NCBI GenBank assembly: GCA_011800155.1
Contig: CM022368.1
Coordinates: 2,232,001 to 2,296,000, forward strand
Source of the DNA: Flammulina velutipes
Taxonomy: Eukaryota > Basidiomycota > Agaricomycetes > Agaricales > Physalacriaceae
Reading direction: 5' to 3'
Length of the DNA: 64,000 nt
The notes under the pieces were generated by a model, which had not been told where the DNA came from, searched no databases, and saw only the letters and a list, made by a program, of their open reading frames with translations. Positions 1-11,991 of the stretch are shown piece after piece. How positions within the stretch are numbered: position 1 is the first letter of the stretch; every line of letters starts with the position of its first letter. The position numbers were made by a program, and so were the translations under genes.

Positions 1-57
1 AAGCAAGTCAGCTATGTTTTCGCTACCATCTCTCTTGATATTCTCACAAATCTCCAG

Positions 58-3000
58 GTGTTACAATTTAAGAAAGACTATAAAGACACCGTCTTGATGA
101 TTCGAGTCGGGTATAAATACAAGTTCTTCGGAAATGATGCTAAAGTAAGATCATCCTAATAGGATACTCTATTCTAATGTTGCCAGGTGGCCGAAAAAGA
201 ACTCGGAATGTATCCGTACATGGACCGCAACTTCTTGGTCGCATCCATACCTGACCATAGACGTAACATTCACCTGAAGAAGTATGCCTATCTCTCTAAG
301 CTCATGTTTGGCATCTTAACCTCGTTAGCCTTCTCTCACGCGCTTATAAAGTCGGCATTGTCGAACAAACCGAGACCGCAGCCCTCAAGAAAGCTGGCGA
401 GAACAGGAACTCGGTCTTCGACCGTAAACTGGACAAACTATACACTGCTGCGACGTGAGCAGGACCGTATCTCTTACCTCAGCCTGCTAAATACTTCGCA
501 GATATGTGGATGCCTTGGATTCAGCCGACGATGCTGATAAGTATGTGGCCCCACCATTCATGTGTGTCGTAGAAACTCCGAAGACAAGTCAACAAGGTCG
601 TGTTGTTATAGGGATAATTAGTGTATCTCCTAGCACTGGGGATATTATTTGGGACGACTTCGAAGGTATGATGCATTATCCGTGGAGTTTTCCGACAACT
701 TTAACAACCTATCTAGATGATGCAATGAGGCTGGAGCTCGAGGTCTAGTATTCTTCACGATGTGTTGCACGTAAATCTCATGTTCAATGCAGACCCGATT
801 CTCATACAGCAAGCCTGCGGAATTGCTCGTCTGCAAGAAGAACCTGACCAAACAGACAGAAAAGATGCTAAATCACTACGTGAAGTACTGCCTGTCTCAA
901 TATCCTGGACAAATGTTAACTTGGACACTTTAGCATCTCCAAAGATACGCGGATAGAATATTTCGACTCTGTAATGACTTTTACGGATGCCTTCTCCTTC
1001 ATCTCCTCGTTCTACGAGAAACGGTCGTCGTCTAAAGGGACTGGTCAGACAGGTAAGCCAGGGTTATGTCACGCTCTACGAATGCTGATGCCGTTACATA
1101 GCAAAGCTAATGGCAGAAGTATCGGGGTTACCCAAGCAAGTGGTTATTGCGTTGGCCCATACCATGTCCCACTTGGCCTCATTCGGACTGTCCGAGGTCT
1201 TCTGCGATGCCCGATTCTTCGTCAAGTTTTCTACGCAAACCCATATGCTCCTCGGGGCGAATACTCTGAGCAACTTGGAGATATATGAGAACCAGACTGA
1301 TTTTTCGAGCAAGGGATCTTTGATTTCGATATTGGATCGCACGAAGACGAAATTTGGGGCTCGGATGTTGAAGACTTGGGTTGGACGACCATTGACGAAC
1401 AAACTGTACGTACTATTCCCCTGCGTGAACTTGTCTGAATGGTATGTTGTAGAGCACTTCAAGAACGCATCGACGCTGTGGAAGAAATTTTGGAGAGTGG
1501 CTCCGACAAACTCGCCGCTCTGCGGCAGGTACTGAAAGGTCTACCTGATCTTGCCAAAGGCCTTTCAAGGATACAATTCGGCCAGGTATGAGCCACCCCA
1601 TGATTTTAGTCTTGGGACTTATCGTTCTAAGTGCACGACAAAAGAATTAAGCACAATTCTGGCCGCTTTCAAGCGTGTCGGGGATACATTCGAGTCCGTT
1701 GAAACTGTGGCGGATGTAGGCTTCCAGTCAGCCCTCCTTAACGAAGTCGGATTCTCCTTGCAGCACGCGAAAGGAGTCGTCGATGAAGTACTGAACATCA
1801 CGACAATCAGGCGACTTTCTACAAATGAGAAGCATGAAATATGGCTCGACGAGGATCGTTATCCAATCTTACAGGACCATATATTTGTGAGTCTTATCGC
1901 TCTAATGATGTGTATGTGACTGAGGAGTAAACGTCCAGTCTTTGTTGCAACTAGAATCTGAGCTGGATGATGAATTGCGCGCAGGTAAGGCGCATTTTTC
2001 CTTCGCAACCGTCTACTCATGAACTTCAGTTCGTAAAACATTGCGATACCCATCCCTCAAATGGAGCACTGTTGCTGGGGACGAGGTGAGCAATGCGGAT
2101 TCTCTCCCCATCATTAGCTCACTTAACTCCACAGTTTCTTATTGAAGTCAAGAAAGCGGACAACAGACCCATTCCTGACAACTGGTTATTGGTATCTAGG
2201 TGTGTCTCTAAACACGGCCAATACATGTCCCATTTTGACATGCGATGTCAAAGGACTAGGACGCTTGAACGATATCAAACACCCACCGTCAGACAGAAGA
2301 TCGAAGAGCGTTCACAGCGTCAAGAAAGTCTACAGGTCGGATACCGAGATTGCAGTAAGAATATGTGCTAAGTCTCTCGACAGGCGGAAGCGACAAAGGC
2401 CTTCAAGGAGTTCCTTCACGAGGTGCACGACAAACACTATGGGGTGCTGAGAAATGTCGTGAACAAATTGGCGATTGCGGATTGCCTACTCAGTTTGGCT
2501 CATGTTGCTCTACAACCTGGATATGTGAAGCCTATCATTAGCGACGAGAACCACCTGGAGATAGTTGACGGCCGACATCCCATCGTCGAGGCGCTGAGCT
2601 CAGACCCATTTGTACCCAGCTCTGTGTCCATGGGAGGTTCGGAGGCCAAAGTCAAGATCATTACTGGGCCAAATATGGGAGGGTGAGTCTTCGACGATAG
2701 CTCGGGCGTTCATGGGCATGGCTGACTGGAAGACAGGAAGAGCTCCTCAGTGAGGATGGTCGCGCTTATTGCTATCATGGCACAGATCGGCAGTTATGTG
2801 CCTGCGACTTCCGTGAAGCTAGGCTTACTGGATGCTGTCTTGACGCGGATGGGAGGTCGGTCCTTCTTCTTAATTCTTTGACTAGTGACGAAATTCTTGT
2901 CTAGCATCGGACGATCTGTTGAGAGGGCGGTCAACATTCCAAGTGGAGATGGCGGAAACCAGCGAGATCTTGCACACGGCGACAGATAACAGTCTGGTCA

Positions 3001-3604
3001 TATTAGATGAGCTGGGCAGAGGGACGTCAACATTTGATGGCGTACGTCTTTATTCGTTTGTCTTCTAGTCCGTGCATGACTGACAAATGGACCGTAGATG
3101 GCTATCGCCCATGCTGTACTCCAATTTTTGAGCGAAACCAGGCACTGCAAGACCTTGTTCATAACGCATTATCCCTCAATCGCGTTGGACTTGGAAAAGA
3201 GGTTTCCGAAGGACGTGCAAAATCTGCATATGAGCTATGCAGTAGACACAAGGATAACTGGATCTCGGGAAATCACTTTCCTGTACCGTCTTACCGAAGG
3301 CCTCGCGTCTGGTAAGAAGGTTTTCCGCGAGTTGATCATATCCTGACGATTAGTTCAGAATCCTATGGGGTAGAGTGCGGACGACTCGCCGGGCTCCCCG
3401 AAAATTTGTTGGTCACAGCAAGCGAACTGTCAAGCCAAATGAGGGAAGAAGTGTTGGAGAGGCTGAGGCGAAATAGGCGAGTATCGAGCGGCTGTCAAAG
3501 TTCGATCTAACCACTCTAATCACAGAGCACGGATCACAGCACGGACGATCGTGAAGCTGAGGGACAAGCCCCGGGAGTTGTTGAAGTACTTGAGTGGATT
3601 GTAA
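58..3604 (+). CDS. MSH3: DNA mismatch repair protein MSH3 (5' truncated by window edge)
   Basis: MutS-family ATPase that pairs with MSH2 to recognise insertion/deletion loops in nuclear DNA. The window opens inside an intron; the first exon seen (58-144) encodes the mismatch-binding start ([11 protein letters not shown]). Further exons I could phase: 187-281, 329-454, 502-665, 717-742, 793-884, 934-1052, 1102-1405, 1453-1585, 1632-1886, 1939-1984, 2030-2085, 2135-2199, 2254-2335, 2384-2682, 2737-2855, 2905-3041, 3098-3311, 3359-3476, 3526-3604. The C-terminal ATPase is intact: Walker A GPNMGGKSSS is split by an intron near 2683, Walker B is [16 protein letters not shown], and the signature helix is THYPSIA. 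MSH3 rather than MSH6 because of the N-terminal domain and the segment after the clamp. The last intron (3477-3525) appears to use a GC donor. The gene ends 45 bp from the convergent neighbour. Confidence 0.93.
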
Positions 3605-3649
3605 TATTGATACAGTGTAATTGGAATGAGTAACAAGGACGCTAAATGA

Positions 3650-4308
3650 TCATACCCACAACGCCTGAATGACTTGAGAAAATGTGTTTTGAAGAAGCAG
3701 AGATATGCATACCGTGGCAGTCTGCGTTTCGTGTCCATCCTTGTCCTTGGTGTTGGTAACCGAGGCAGGATCGATGCTGGGAGTATTGATGTGTTTGGAT
3801 AGATTTTTGAACGTTCCCAAGTCGAGGCCGTGCTTCTTTACGAGACTGTCCAGTTGGGAGGCATTTGCGGACTTGGCTTCTGTCAGTAACATTGTAAGAG
3901 TTTGTGCAGATATGCCTGTGGGAGCTGATTCCTCAAGTCGTACGCGAGATTGTACGACTTTGTTAGGCATTTGAGACTGATTAATGCGTGTCAGAGGAAA
4001 GTGGACGGAAAGGGAGAAACAGGCGCTGACAGGTTTGACTGGCTGGACATGTTCGTGGTCTACGCGCACTTGACCCATCTTGGTCAGATTTGACAGGAAT
4101 TGAGGATCGTGCGCGTCCTGATCAATTTCTGGCTATGTCGGTGAACTGTCGCGTAAATTGGGGCGGCACACTCACCTTTCGTTTTTATTTCACTGGCTTT
4201 CTGCGACGGAGCAGTAGAAGGCATGTCTCCCTTTCGTGAGCCGGCCCATTCTGGTCTTCGAACAGTTTTCGGATATGATTTTACTACTTTTGATGTCGCA
4301 CTGCCCAT
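3650..4308 (-). CDS. small conserved fungal protein, probably N-myristoylated
   Basis: Function not recognised. Three exons (4308-4176, 4128-3713, 3664-3650) give 187 residues. The N-terminus MGSATSK fits the N-myristoylation pattern (Gly2, Ser6), suggesting attachment to a membrane. It is followed by a basic-aromatic stretch (VVKSYPKTVRRPEWAG) and a Ser/Thr-rich linker; the middle holds a helical segment rich in Leu and Ala (TLTMLLTEAKSANASQLDSL). The protein ends in ALWV after a 48-nt in-frame intron. No membrane span or catalytic motif is visible. The first intron (4129-4175) was placed at the only acceptor that keeps the frame. It converges with MSH3. Confidence 0.72.
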
Positions 4309-4639
4309 GATGGAAAGAGAACAAGACGAACAAAGTTCCCACGCTCATGCGTTTCGCGTGGCGTATCGTTAGGGGAATTCTGATCCACGACAGGACGGAA
4401 CCATATCTAGTCGATCTTGTGTGAACAATGCAAGCAAGGGGAAACATAATACATGTGTGAGTAAACAACGAGGCAAATTATAAGCTACATATTTTACACC
4501 GAGTCCTGTCAGTGAGTACAAAGGAAGATATACAGTATTTGAAAGTCGCAGAGGACAATTAATAAATGTCCGTGAGGCATGGAATCGTGATAAGCATCAT
4601 CACGAACGATCTAGTGATCACAATGATATACAAAGAAAA

Positions 4640-5985
4640 TTAGGCACCGGAGGAGGGATGGGTGTCTTGGTATAATCCAAATGGCAAAAACGCGTCGGGA
4701 GGTGGTCGACCTATGACCTGCTCAGTAAGAACAACATCGTAGTGGGGTGCTCCCGTGTTCTCATCCGGAAACACCGGCTGGCCATATGAGTCATGCGAAC
4801 CGAAGAACTGCGCGGGCTCCCATGGCGCGTACTGCACATCCTCAGGTTGAACCATCGGCGGTGGCATGTATGGGGTATAATAGAATGAGTCAGGATTTGG
4901 GGCAGAGAAGTTTGACGTTTGGGGCCAGGTTTGAGAGTTGACTGGCCGAGGTCGGACCGGAAAGTCGTTCCTGCCACTATCCCAGCCAGTCTGGTTCGAA
5001 GCAATTGCAGCGAGAGGGGAAACTTGATAGAGGGTGCTACCTAAGCTCCCCTCGGGACGGTCGAATGAGTTGCTTCCATTGTCATACTGTTCGGCCGTAA
5101 ATCCAGTTTCCTAGAGAAAGTTGCTTCAGTGGTGAACACCAGTGGTTAAAATAAAGCAATACGTACCTGGTAGCTCATGAAGTCTGACGAAAAAGTCGTT
5201 GCGAACGGGTACTGGGACAAATATTCCCTATTTCCCGTCATCGAGGTGAACGAGCGTGAGCGTCGCTTCAGAGAACGGTCCGTTGGTTGGGAAATATTCT
5301 CCTCGAACGCAAAGAGCTGCGCAGACGGTATGATAGGCACTGAAAGTGAGCGCCTATGCATTGCTTTACGAGAATACTGCTCCTCCGCTCGAGGTGAGAT
5401 TGTATCGGTGGGAGATGGCGGAACGGGTGTTGCAGTACCAGAGCGTGATTGGGTGAGGTCGAGAGCAGAAACCGCGGCTCTACGATTTTGTTTGGCGCCA
5501 CGGGATGAGCGAGAGCGGCGCGAACGTTTCTCAGATTTAGAGCGATGTCGTTGAGGGCGAAAGATATAATTCGGGTTACGAAGAGCGTGTTCTTCCTTTG
5601 CTTCCTCCTGGCGTTGCATCCAGTACGCCTTCTCCGTATCTGGTAACGAGCGCCACATTTCGCCTGCCTGTTTGGACAATATACCAGGCGCCCTGGGAGA
5701 GTTTTTGTTACGCCGCGTCCTAGGACCAGGTTTGGCATGGTCCTTTGAGAACTGCCGACGAAACAGGATAAAACCGTTCGGGGGCCGAGGGATATGCTCT
5801 GGCGCGCGCGCAGGCCCAGCGTCTTCTTCTGGGTCTACAGCATTGTCGTCGATGTGGAAGGTGCTAGCAAAAGTCTCCCATGCGCCAGTATGAGCTACAG
5901 GCTCGTTGGGAACCGGAAAGGTAGCCTGCTCGCTGATGTAGTCCCCGTCCTCGTTCTTGGGGATCCAACCGGAGGGAGACGACAT
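4640..5985 (-). CDS. HMG-box transcription factor (MATA/SOX type)
   Basis: Two exons (5985-5167, 5110-4640) give 429 residues. A single HMG box at about residues 66-140 starts IPRPPNGFILFRRQFSKDH and continues through ISKQAGEMWRSLP-like helix-2 and YWMQRQEEAKEEH helix-3 residues, the sequence-specific (TCF/SOX/MATA) class rather than the nonspecific chromatin class. The box carries a basic insertion (RTRRNKNSPRAPG). A strongly basic Arg/Ser stretch just after it probably serves nuclear import. The rest is Pro/Gln/Ser-rich and low in complexity, as in fungal HMG activators that act in mating or development. A TATA-like run lies about 53-61 bp upstream of the ATG. I cannot say whether this is a mating-pathway regulator: no homeodomain or pheromone genes are nearby. 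Confidence 0.85.
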
Positions 5986-7608
5986 GTCGGATGAGAGGAG
6001 AATTTAGAGCCAAGACGAATGTCCGGAAAACGCTGCCTATATATATCCCTCAGATGGCCACGGGGATCTTTACCGTTAGGACAATGGAGACTCGACACTG
6101 GACAGGTTGAATCTTGAGATTGGATTTGGGGCAAACGATCATGATCGACCAGGGGTGTGAAATCTCTTCGAATAACTGTTGATATTGTGAGGAGGATTGC
6201 TAAAGACCTGACTGAAGAGATAATCACTCACGCAAGCATAGCTGATGTAGAAAGTACCACCTGCTACTAGCCCATGGTCGCAAGAGACAGTAATCCAGGA
6301 CTTCCTATTTTGGATAACTAGGGGACAAGTGTATGACCCTTGAACCAAGCATTCACTTACCGCCGGAGACTGAGACATTACCGTCACATAATTGAATGCG
6401 GGTTCGGAGCCTCTTTCTGCGTGTCTGTGTTGTACTAACGACCCTCCAAGTACCATAGATCGAGATAAAGCGTGACAGATAAGTCCGAGCACATTCCCCG
6501 CTACACTGGAAGCCCTCCAGCAGCTGGCACAAGGATATTGCCATCAGATATATTCGCCAGGAAAGGCAAGTTGAAGACGTCTGTTGTAGAATTTGTCCTG
6601 GAAGGCGTAGAAGAAGCATATGATTAGCATGTGGCGTCAGATCCATTTGTTTTTCGTTCGGGGCCAGTCCGAGCTCCGAAGTATGTGCGTCTGTGAGTCC
6701 TCGCTCGTAAGCGTGCGTCCAGGGCTCTCAATTGGGTATCAAATATGTGCAATTACTGATATCATCGAATGCCCGTAAATCCTCAAAGATTTAATCAAGC
6801 TCACATGTAATATCGATACCTCTTGCCATCCGAATTCTGGAAGCGGTAAACAGGCTCATCCACGTGTGAATAATGCCCACGGCGTCGTGAAACTTGAAGG
6901 GACTAGGTCAGCGCGATACATCTGGCTAATCGGAGAAGAAATTCAAACCATTATAGCAAAAATTGCTCGCAAGTTACTTGAAGAATTATTGACAAGAAAC
7001 AGCCCCTCGACTGCTCGAGAGATATACAAAAGAGCTAGACGTGGTAGTTAGCACTAAGCAAATCGAATCCGGATATCGGACCGGAGCGGGTGCCAACTTT
7101 TTCCTTGTCACCACCATGGTTCACATTAAAGAACTCAAAGTTCGCCCGAGAAAGCGTATGGCTCTCGTGAAATGAGCCCTGTTTCGTTCTCAAACTCTTG
7201 CAGGAAACATGCAGGGCATGTGTGGCCTGCAGCTCGTTGCAATGCTGGGCTGTTGGTCGGCGACAAAAGACTATCATTCCCTCGAGGCATGCAAATCCGC
7301 GTCCGAGGCTCTGTTGCATTGCATGCGGTCAACTGTACGTGCTCTCTGTCTGCTCAACAGGATATCAACTCATCTCGAATAGGTTCCCGAACGAAGGCTA
7401 CACCGGCCTGCCATCAACTACCATTTAGCGCGCCTAAAGAAACGAATCTAGTTGACGTGTATTTGCTCTCAACAATAACTCAATTGATCACACACATGTC
7501 CTATTGCACCACAACACCGTGGTAATGTCAGCGTTTGGCGTGTTTCCCTGTTCTTAAGCGCTCAAGCACTCGCCTCTCCCACCAACTCAACAAACAACCT
7601 CCTACCCC
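5986..7608. other. gene-poor interval (about 1.6 kb)
   Basis: Between the divergent HMG-box and NYN genes. Apart from the TATA-like run, only short open frames (all under 120 codons, no family resemblance, no consistent splice chain) are present. The length is unusual here, where most gaps are under 700 bp. A long regulated promoter for the HMG gene or a noncoding transcript are possibilities, but nothing in the sequence proves either. Confidence 0.5.
6038..6046 (-). promoter_or_regulatory. TATA-like element upstream of the HMG-box gene
   Basis: An alternating TATATATAT run lies 53-61 bp before the ATG at 5985 in an otherwise mixed-composition stretch. Placement suits a fungal core promoter; no direct test. 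Confidence 0.35.
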
Positions 7609-9022
7609 ATGCAATCTTCAAACCGAGTGGGTATCTTTTGGGATTATGGTCAGCAACCGTCCGTCCGTTGTATGCACTCTCTAAATACTATTCAAGACAC
7701 CTGTCAGGTCCCTGGTGCATCCGGTTATGCTGTAGTCAACAGCTTGCGGACTTGTGCGCAAAAGTTCGGCGAAATACAGCTATTCAAAGCGTACTTGGAT
7801 GTTTCCGAACAGCCAGCCGACTTGCGCTCAGAACTACAGCTATCTGGAGTATCTCTCACTGACGCTCCTCGCAATGGAATTCGTAGTGTCGCTCAAGCGA
7901 TGATGAACGGTATGTCCATTTGCACATGGAAACACCAAAACCATAACATTGTCAGTCGAGCTTCTGCTGCATGCTCTCGATGGACGTTCTGAGTCCGCTA
8001 CGACTGTCATAGTTTCAGGCGACCGTAGCTTTTCCTACGCCGTGGCAATGATGCGGTTCAGAAGCTGCAAAATCGTCGTCATATCGCCATCCGATATCAT
8101 TGCCAATGCTTCGGTATCCATCGACTGGCATGTCGTGGTCAAAGATCTCCTGCGCGATGCGTCTTCCGAACAGGCCAGAGACAGTGTTTCTATCCCTCAT
8201 CAGTCACCAATCGCTCAAGCACCTCCCCCAGGCGGCTCTCATTTTCCCCCGCCAAATGACCATATTCGCCGTGTAGAGACACCACAAAGACCTTCTTCGT
8301 TATCAAGCAGGTCCTCTACGAGTCTCGAAGACGTGGCTGAGACCGACCCTCGTCCGCGAAGCGCTTCGTTCTCGTTTCCTTCAGCTTCAGTAAACTCTGC
8401 TCCGTCGTCTCCAAGTTCAGCGGCCATCATTCTCGAGAGGTCGTCTATGACGACCTCGATCTCCAGCCTGAGTCGCTCCACGCCATCTAGTCCCAATGTC
8501 GTGCCCCCAACGCCTCTGACCACATCCTCCCCACCGCCTCCCGCCCCAGAAAGTGTTTCGGCTCTCCTAGCTCCAGCGCTTCCAGGTCCAGCCGGTGCTT
8601 CGACATCTGTAGCTGCTCACGATCCGCCTGCGCCCTCAGCCCCAATCAGTGCTCCGGCACCTCCACCTCCCGTGACACTACTTCCACCTCCAATCCCTTT
8701 GCGTGTTTCGAAACCATCTCCGAGTCCTGCGCCCAGGCCTGCGTCAGCACCAGTACCAGTAGCGAGTACGAGTACCACACCGCGCGCAGTGCCCCCACGC
8801 TTCCATCCCCTTGTCAGTCTCCTCAATAAACTTCGAGCACAAGGCAAGCCTCGGATTGATCGGTCGATCTTGGGGAGTTCGTTATCCCCAAATATCTACA
8901 AGCAGGCCGGAGTCAAGAAGCTGAAAGATTACCTCGACCTCGCGGTGCAGGCAGGTATCGTTGATACTTTCGGAAATGGGAACAGCGCATCCGTATCGTT
9001 GAGGCCAGAGTGGCGAGCCTGA
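7609..9022 (+). CDS. NYN-domain (MARF1/limkain-like) putative RNase protein
   Basis: Three exons (7609-7648, 7697-7909, 7956-9022) give 439 residues. The N-terminal about 160 residues form a NYN (PIN-like) nuclease domain: opening strand VGIFWDYD with an acidic metal ligand, then SGYAVVNSLRTCAQKFG, VIVSGDRSFSYAV (second acidic site) and CKIVVISPSD. A long Pro/Ser/Ala-rich linker follows (about residues 190-360). The last about 75 residues (FHPLVSLLNKLRAQGKPRID onward) look like a small winged-helix/LOTUS-like fold with a fold-ending IVDTFG. NYN plus LOTUS-like domains occur in MARF1-type cytoplasmic RNases; the catalytic role is inferred. The first intron (48 nt, donor GTCAGC) is in frame and was removed because it breaks the conserved first strand. 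Confidence 0.82.
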
Positions 9023-9463
9023 GATAACGCAGTATTTAACTTGCATGACATATGTACCAAATGTGTGTGTACATTGTATTTATCCTTAGTCTACGCTGAC
9101 TAGATTGACCAATATCTATTGAAGGCTAATCATCGAAATTTGCAGCGCCCTGACCTGCAGCGCGAGTCATTCTTCTAGGTATTCACCGACGCCGCGTGGT
9201 GATACAACCCGTTGAACTTTGGGTCTCCAAAACATACGGTCAACTGAAGGCAAGTAGTGACGGTGAAGTCTTAGGCAACGGGATATGCCGATGAGACCAT
9301 AGATTTAGAACGCACTGTGTTAGACCAACACACGTTTGCGCCACAGTTCGCCGCTGAGGTTCATCTAAAAATACGGCACACTCGCGGACATGTAGCCCAG
9401 ATCGTTGTCTTACAAACTACATTTCGAGTAGTACAAATGCCGTTAGGGATACAGGGGGCAATC
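9023..9463. other. convergent intergenic interval
   Basis: 440 bp between the stop codons of two convergent genes. No open frame or structure worth naming; presumably holds both 3' UTRs. Confidence 0.5.
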
Positions 9464-11261
9464 TCAAATAGTTGATACAGCAAGGCAATGATACTCCTCC
9501 ATCTCCCTCTGCGGTACTGTTACACCAGCTAGAAACTTGTCCGTGCCAGCCACCATACTCTTCATCAACTCCACATTAAAATAACCCATATTTCTCACCG
9601 ACACAAACTCGTCCACGCTCATTACACTGAGTGTGGTCTCTAGCGTCATGAAGTTCACCCATAACAAAACCTCAGGCCGCGGAACATGTGGGTGTGACCT
9701 CATGTAGGCTGCACGCATCGCGCGCCCTCTCGGCCGAACACTGTCCTTGTATAGCTCTGCTTGGGCAAGGGCGATGAACCATTGATCTTCCGTTGGAGAC
9801 ATTGTCCGTGGGTACCCTACAGCAAATTGCCTTTGAAGCTCCAAGCACTGCTTTCGATGTCCTTCTCTCCAGCCACGTTTGGCATGCTCGACGGAGCAAT
9901 AGTACGCGTACTGGCACCCAGAGCACCGATGGTCGCGTTCGCCAGAGCCTACAACTGGACGACACTAGAGAGATGTGTGTGAGTCAGAGAAAGACGTCCC
10001 AGAAAGAGAAACTCACGCCGTCGACTGCACATGTCCTCCCCCGAGCTATCCGATACATGGGTCTGAACCCCCACCGCGACTCAGTTGTCTCCTTGAGACG
10101 CTTCCAGGCATCCAACAACGGCCCCCTTAAAGTCTTCACCTCCTCCATCTTCGAAGCATGTATGACGCAACGGTTTGCGCGCCGTAACACACTCTGATAC
10201 ACCGTCATGAGGGTAATGGTTCCGAAGATATCGACGAATAACGATTCGAGTGTGGCGGCGACGCTGCTCTCGCTGCTGAGATATGGCTGGGCTTTGATGA
10301 TGGACTCGATAATATGCTTGTCGAGGGCGTCGCTGACCCATGTGAATCCTCCCTTGAGGTTCTTCTTGAGGTATAGCGCGCATAGCTCCATAGACCGTCG
10401 GCTGTCGACAGATGGGGTGATTCCTCGACGCACCAGCCGCGAGGTGACGTAGGCGGTCCACGTTACCGATTTCTTGGACAGAAAAGAAAGTCGGAGGGCA
10501 GGAGCATTGCCAGAACAAAGGAGCATCATCTCCAGGCGGGAGATGAGATCAAGGTGCGATATTTCTCTTGCTTGAGAGAGTTCGATCATGCGCTGTACGG
10601 TGTTTTGGGCAACAAGAGGCGGAGTGTTGTCGTGGAGGGCATCGTACACTTCGGAGGACCATCGTACATTTGGCGTCTTGCGACTGTCGACAGACGCCAT
10701 GACTTTGCGTATAATGTAGGATGCATCGCGGAGAAGGCTTGAATCCGAGGTGACAGATGTGGCAACAAGAGCAAACTTTGCGATGGTTCCCATGAGTTTC
10801 GGGTAGTTGGAGACCTCTATTACGCGATCCGGTAGTTTGACGAGATTGCGTGCAAGACGAATCACGTCTGTCTGGACAAAGTTGTCGCTGATCGGGATGT
10901 CGGAGTCGAGCGGATATTTGCAGAGGAAATGAACAATCCATGGGTACATAGCAGAGTAAATCTTGTTTGTGAGGTGGGGTGGGGTGGGGAGCATATCGGT
11001 TTCCAGTCCATGAGTTATGGATTGGATGACAGTGAGCGCAGCGCATTCGAGGTTGCCGTCGGGATTTGGGGGAACACCTGGCAGGACCTTTTCAATGTAA
11101 GGGATAAGGTTATTGAATTTTCCTCCGATGCGGTGTATGCTTCTTTTCGCTAGCTCTTCAATGGCTGGTAAGTGACCTTCCCGAGCTGCTTGCTTCAGAA
11201 CCGTCGTGTCCTTGTTTTGTTTGTCAGTAGGAGTACCATCGGGAATAAACAGCGCGTACAT
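9464..11261 (-). CDS. MYND-type zinc-finger protein with helical repeats
   Basis: Two exons (11261-10017, 9964-9464) give 581 residues. About the first 400 residues are helical and HEAT/ARM-like with regular Leu/Ile spacing and no enzyme motif. Splicing at 10016/9965 completes a MYND finger around residues 411-452: CAVDGC, then CSGCQYAYYCSVEH, then GHRKQC, giving the usual C-x(n)-C...C-x2-C-x4-YC-x3-H...H-x3-C ligand set. A 130-residue tail follows. MYND fingers bind proline-rich peptides; here without a SET domain, so probably an adaptor rather than a methyltransferase. This architecture is common in agaricomycetes and its role is unknown. Confidence 0.85.
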
Positions 11262-11991
11262 CGTGGTGTACAGTGCTGGGCATGATCATAAGAGAGATTA
11301 AATACTTATTGTACAAGGGACGGTCGTGGTTAAAAGCAAAGTGCGCTTTGATCCTGCAATTCCTGCTTTGATCATCCGGCCCGATCCACCCGGGCTTCTG
11401 TTAAATGTTGTAGTTGTCCCACGATTGCACTGCCGTCTAGTGGTTGTTAAGAAGTATAAGTACAGAGACCAATAAGACAATAAGTACGTCGAACAAATCT
11501 TAATCACGCTTCTTGTAAAGCCAAGTACAGCGAATTGAATTGCTGGGCATTGGTGGCGCAACTTGTGAAATATGATTTTAGCATTCTCAAACCATTATGC
11601 TCCAAGTATATGGATCCCTGTGAGTATCGCTTCATCCAACTAGCACATCCTGAAACATACCTACGTGTTACTGACTTAAGATCATTTAGAATTCGAATCA
11701 AGTGTACGCCAGTCGAAATGTTCAACGATGTGTTTAGTTTGTTTATGTAACAGCACGGAATCATAAAATCGACTAAGCATCGCGCTTTCACTCCAAACAG
11801 TGAGGCCTAGTGAGGAGCTACATATATAATTCGGAAATTTACGCCTTTCCTATGACACAGGCCTCAAAGTCTTACTAAATCGCCTTATAACCGACAGAAG
11901 CAAGGTCAATGGGTGTTGTGTTGATCATAAATTTATCACCACCGCGGAATGTATAAAAGATAACGAGATTCCACTAGTAATCAGTATCAAC
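11262..11991. other. divergent intergenic interval (730 bp)
   Basis: Shared upstream region of the MYND and NmrA-like genes. AT-rich toward the NmrA-like gene. No supported gene or RNA was seen; short frames on both strands lack splice support. Confidence 0.5.
11952..11958 (+). promoter_or_regulatory. TATA box of the NmrA-like gene
   Basis: TATAAAA begins 40 bp upstream of the ATG at 11992, a typical distance for a compact fungal promoter. A TATA box often marks inducible genes, which fits a stress or redox responsive reductase-fold protein. Confidence 0.5.

Noticed and set aside
6139..6646. Overlapping minus-strand open frames upstream of the HMG-box gene
   Set aside because: Short, mutually overlapping in different frames, no family resemblance, no consistent donor-acceptor pairs.
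8239..8847. Antisense Gly/Val-rich frames over the Pro-rich linker of the NYN gene
   Set aside because: Mirror of a Pro/Ala/Ser-rich coding segment; no independent evidence.
11298..11791. Possible RNA gene or short ORFs between the MYND and NmrA-like genes; one stretch (GGTGGCGCAACTTGT) recalls a tRNA D-arm
   Set aside because: No matching acceptor stem, anticodon arm or T-loop in the right place; the ORFs have no support.
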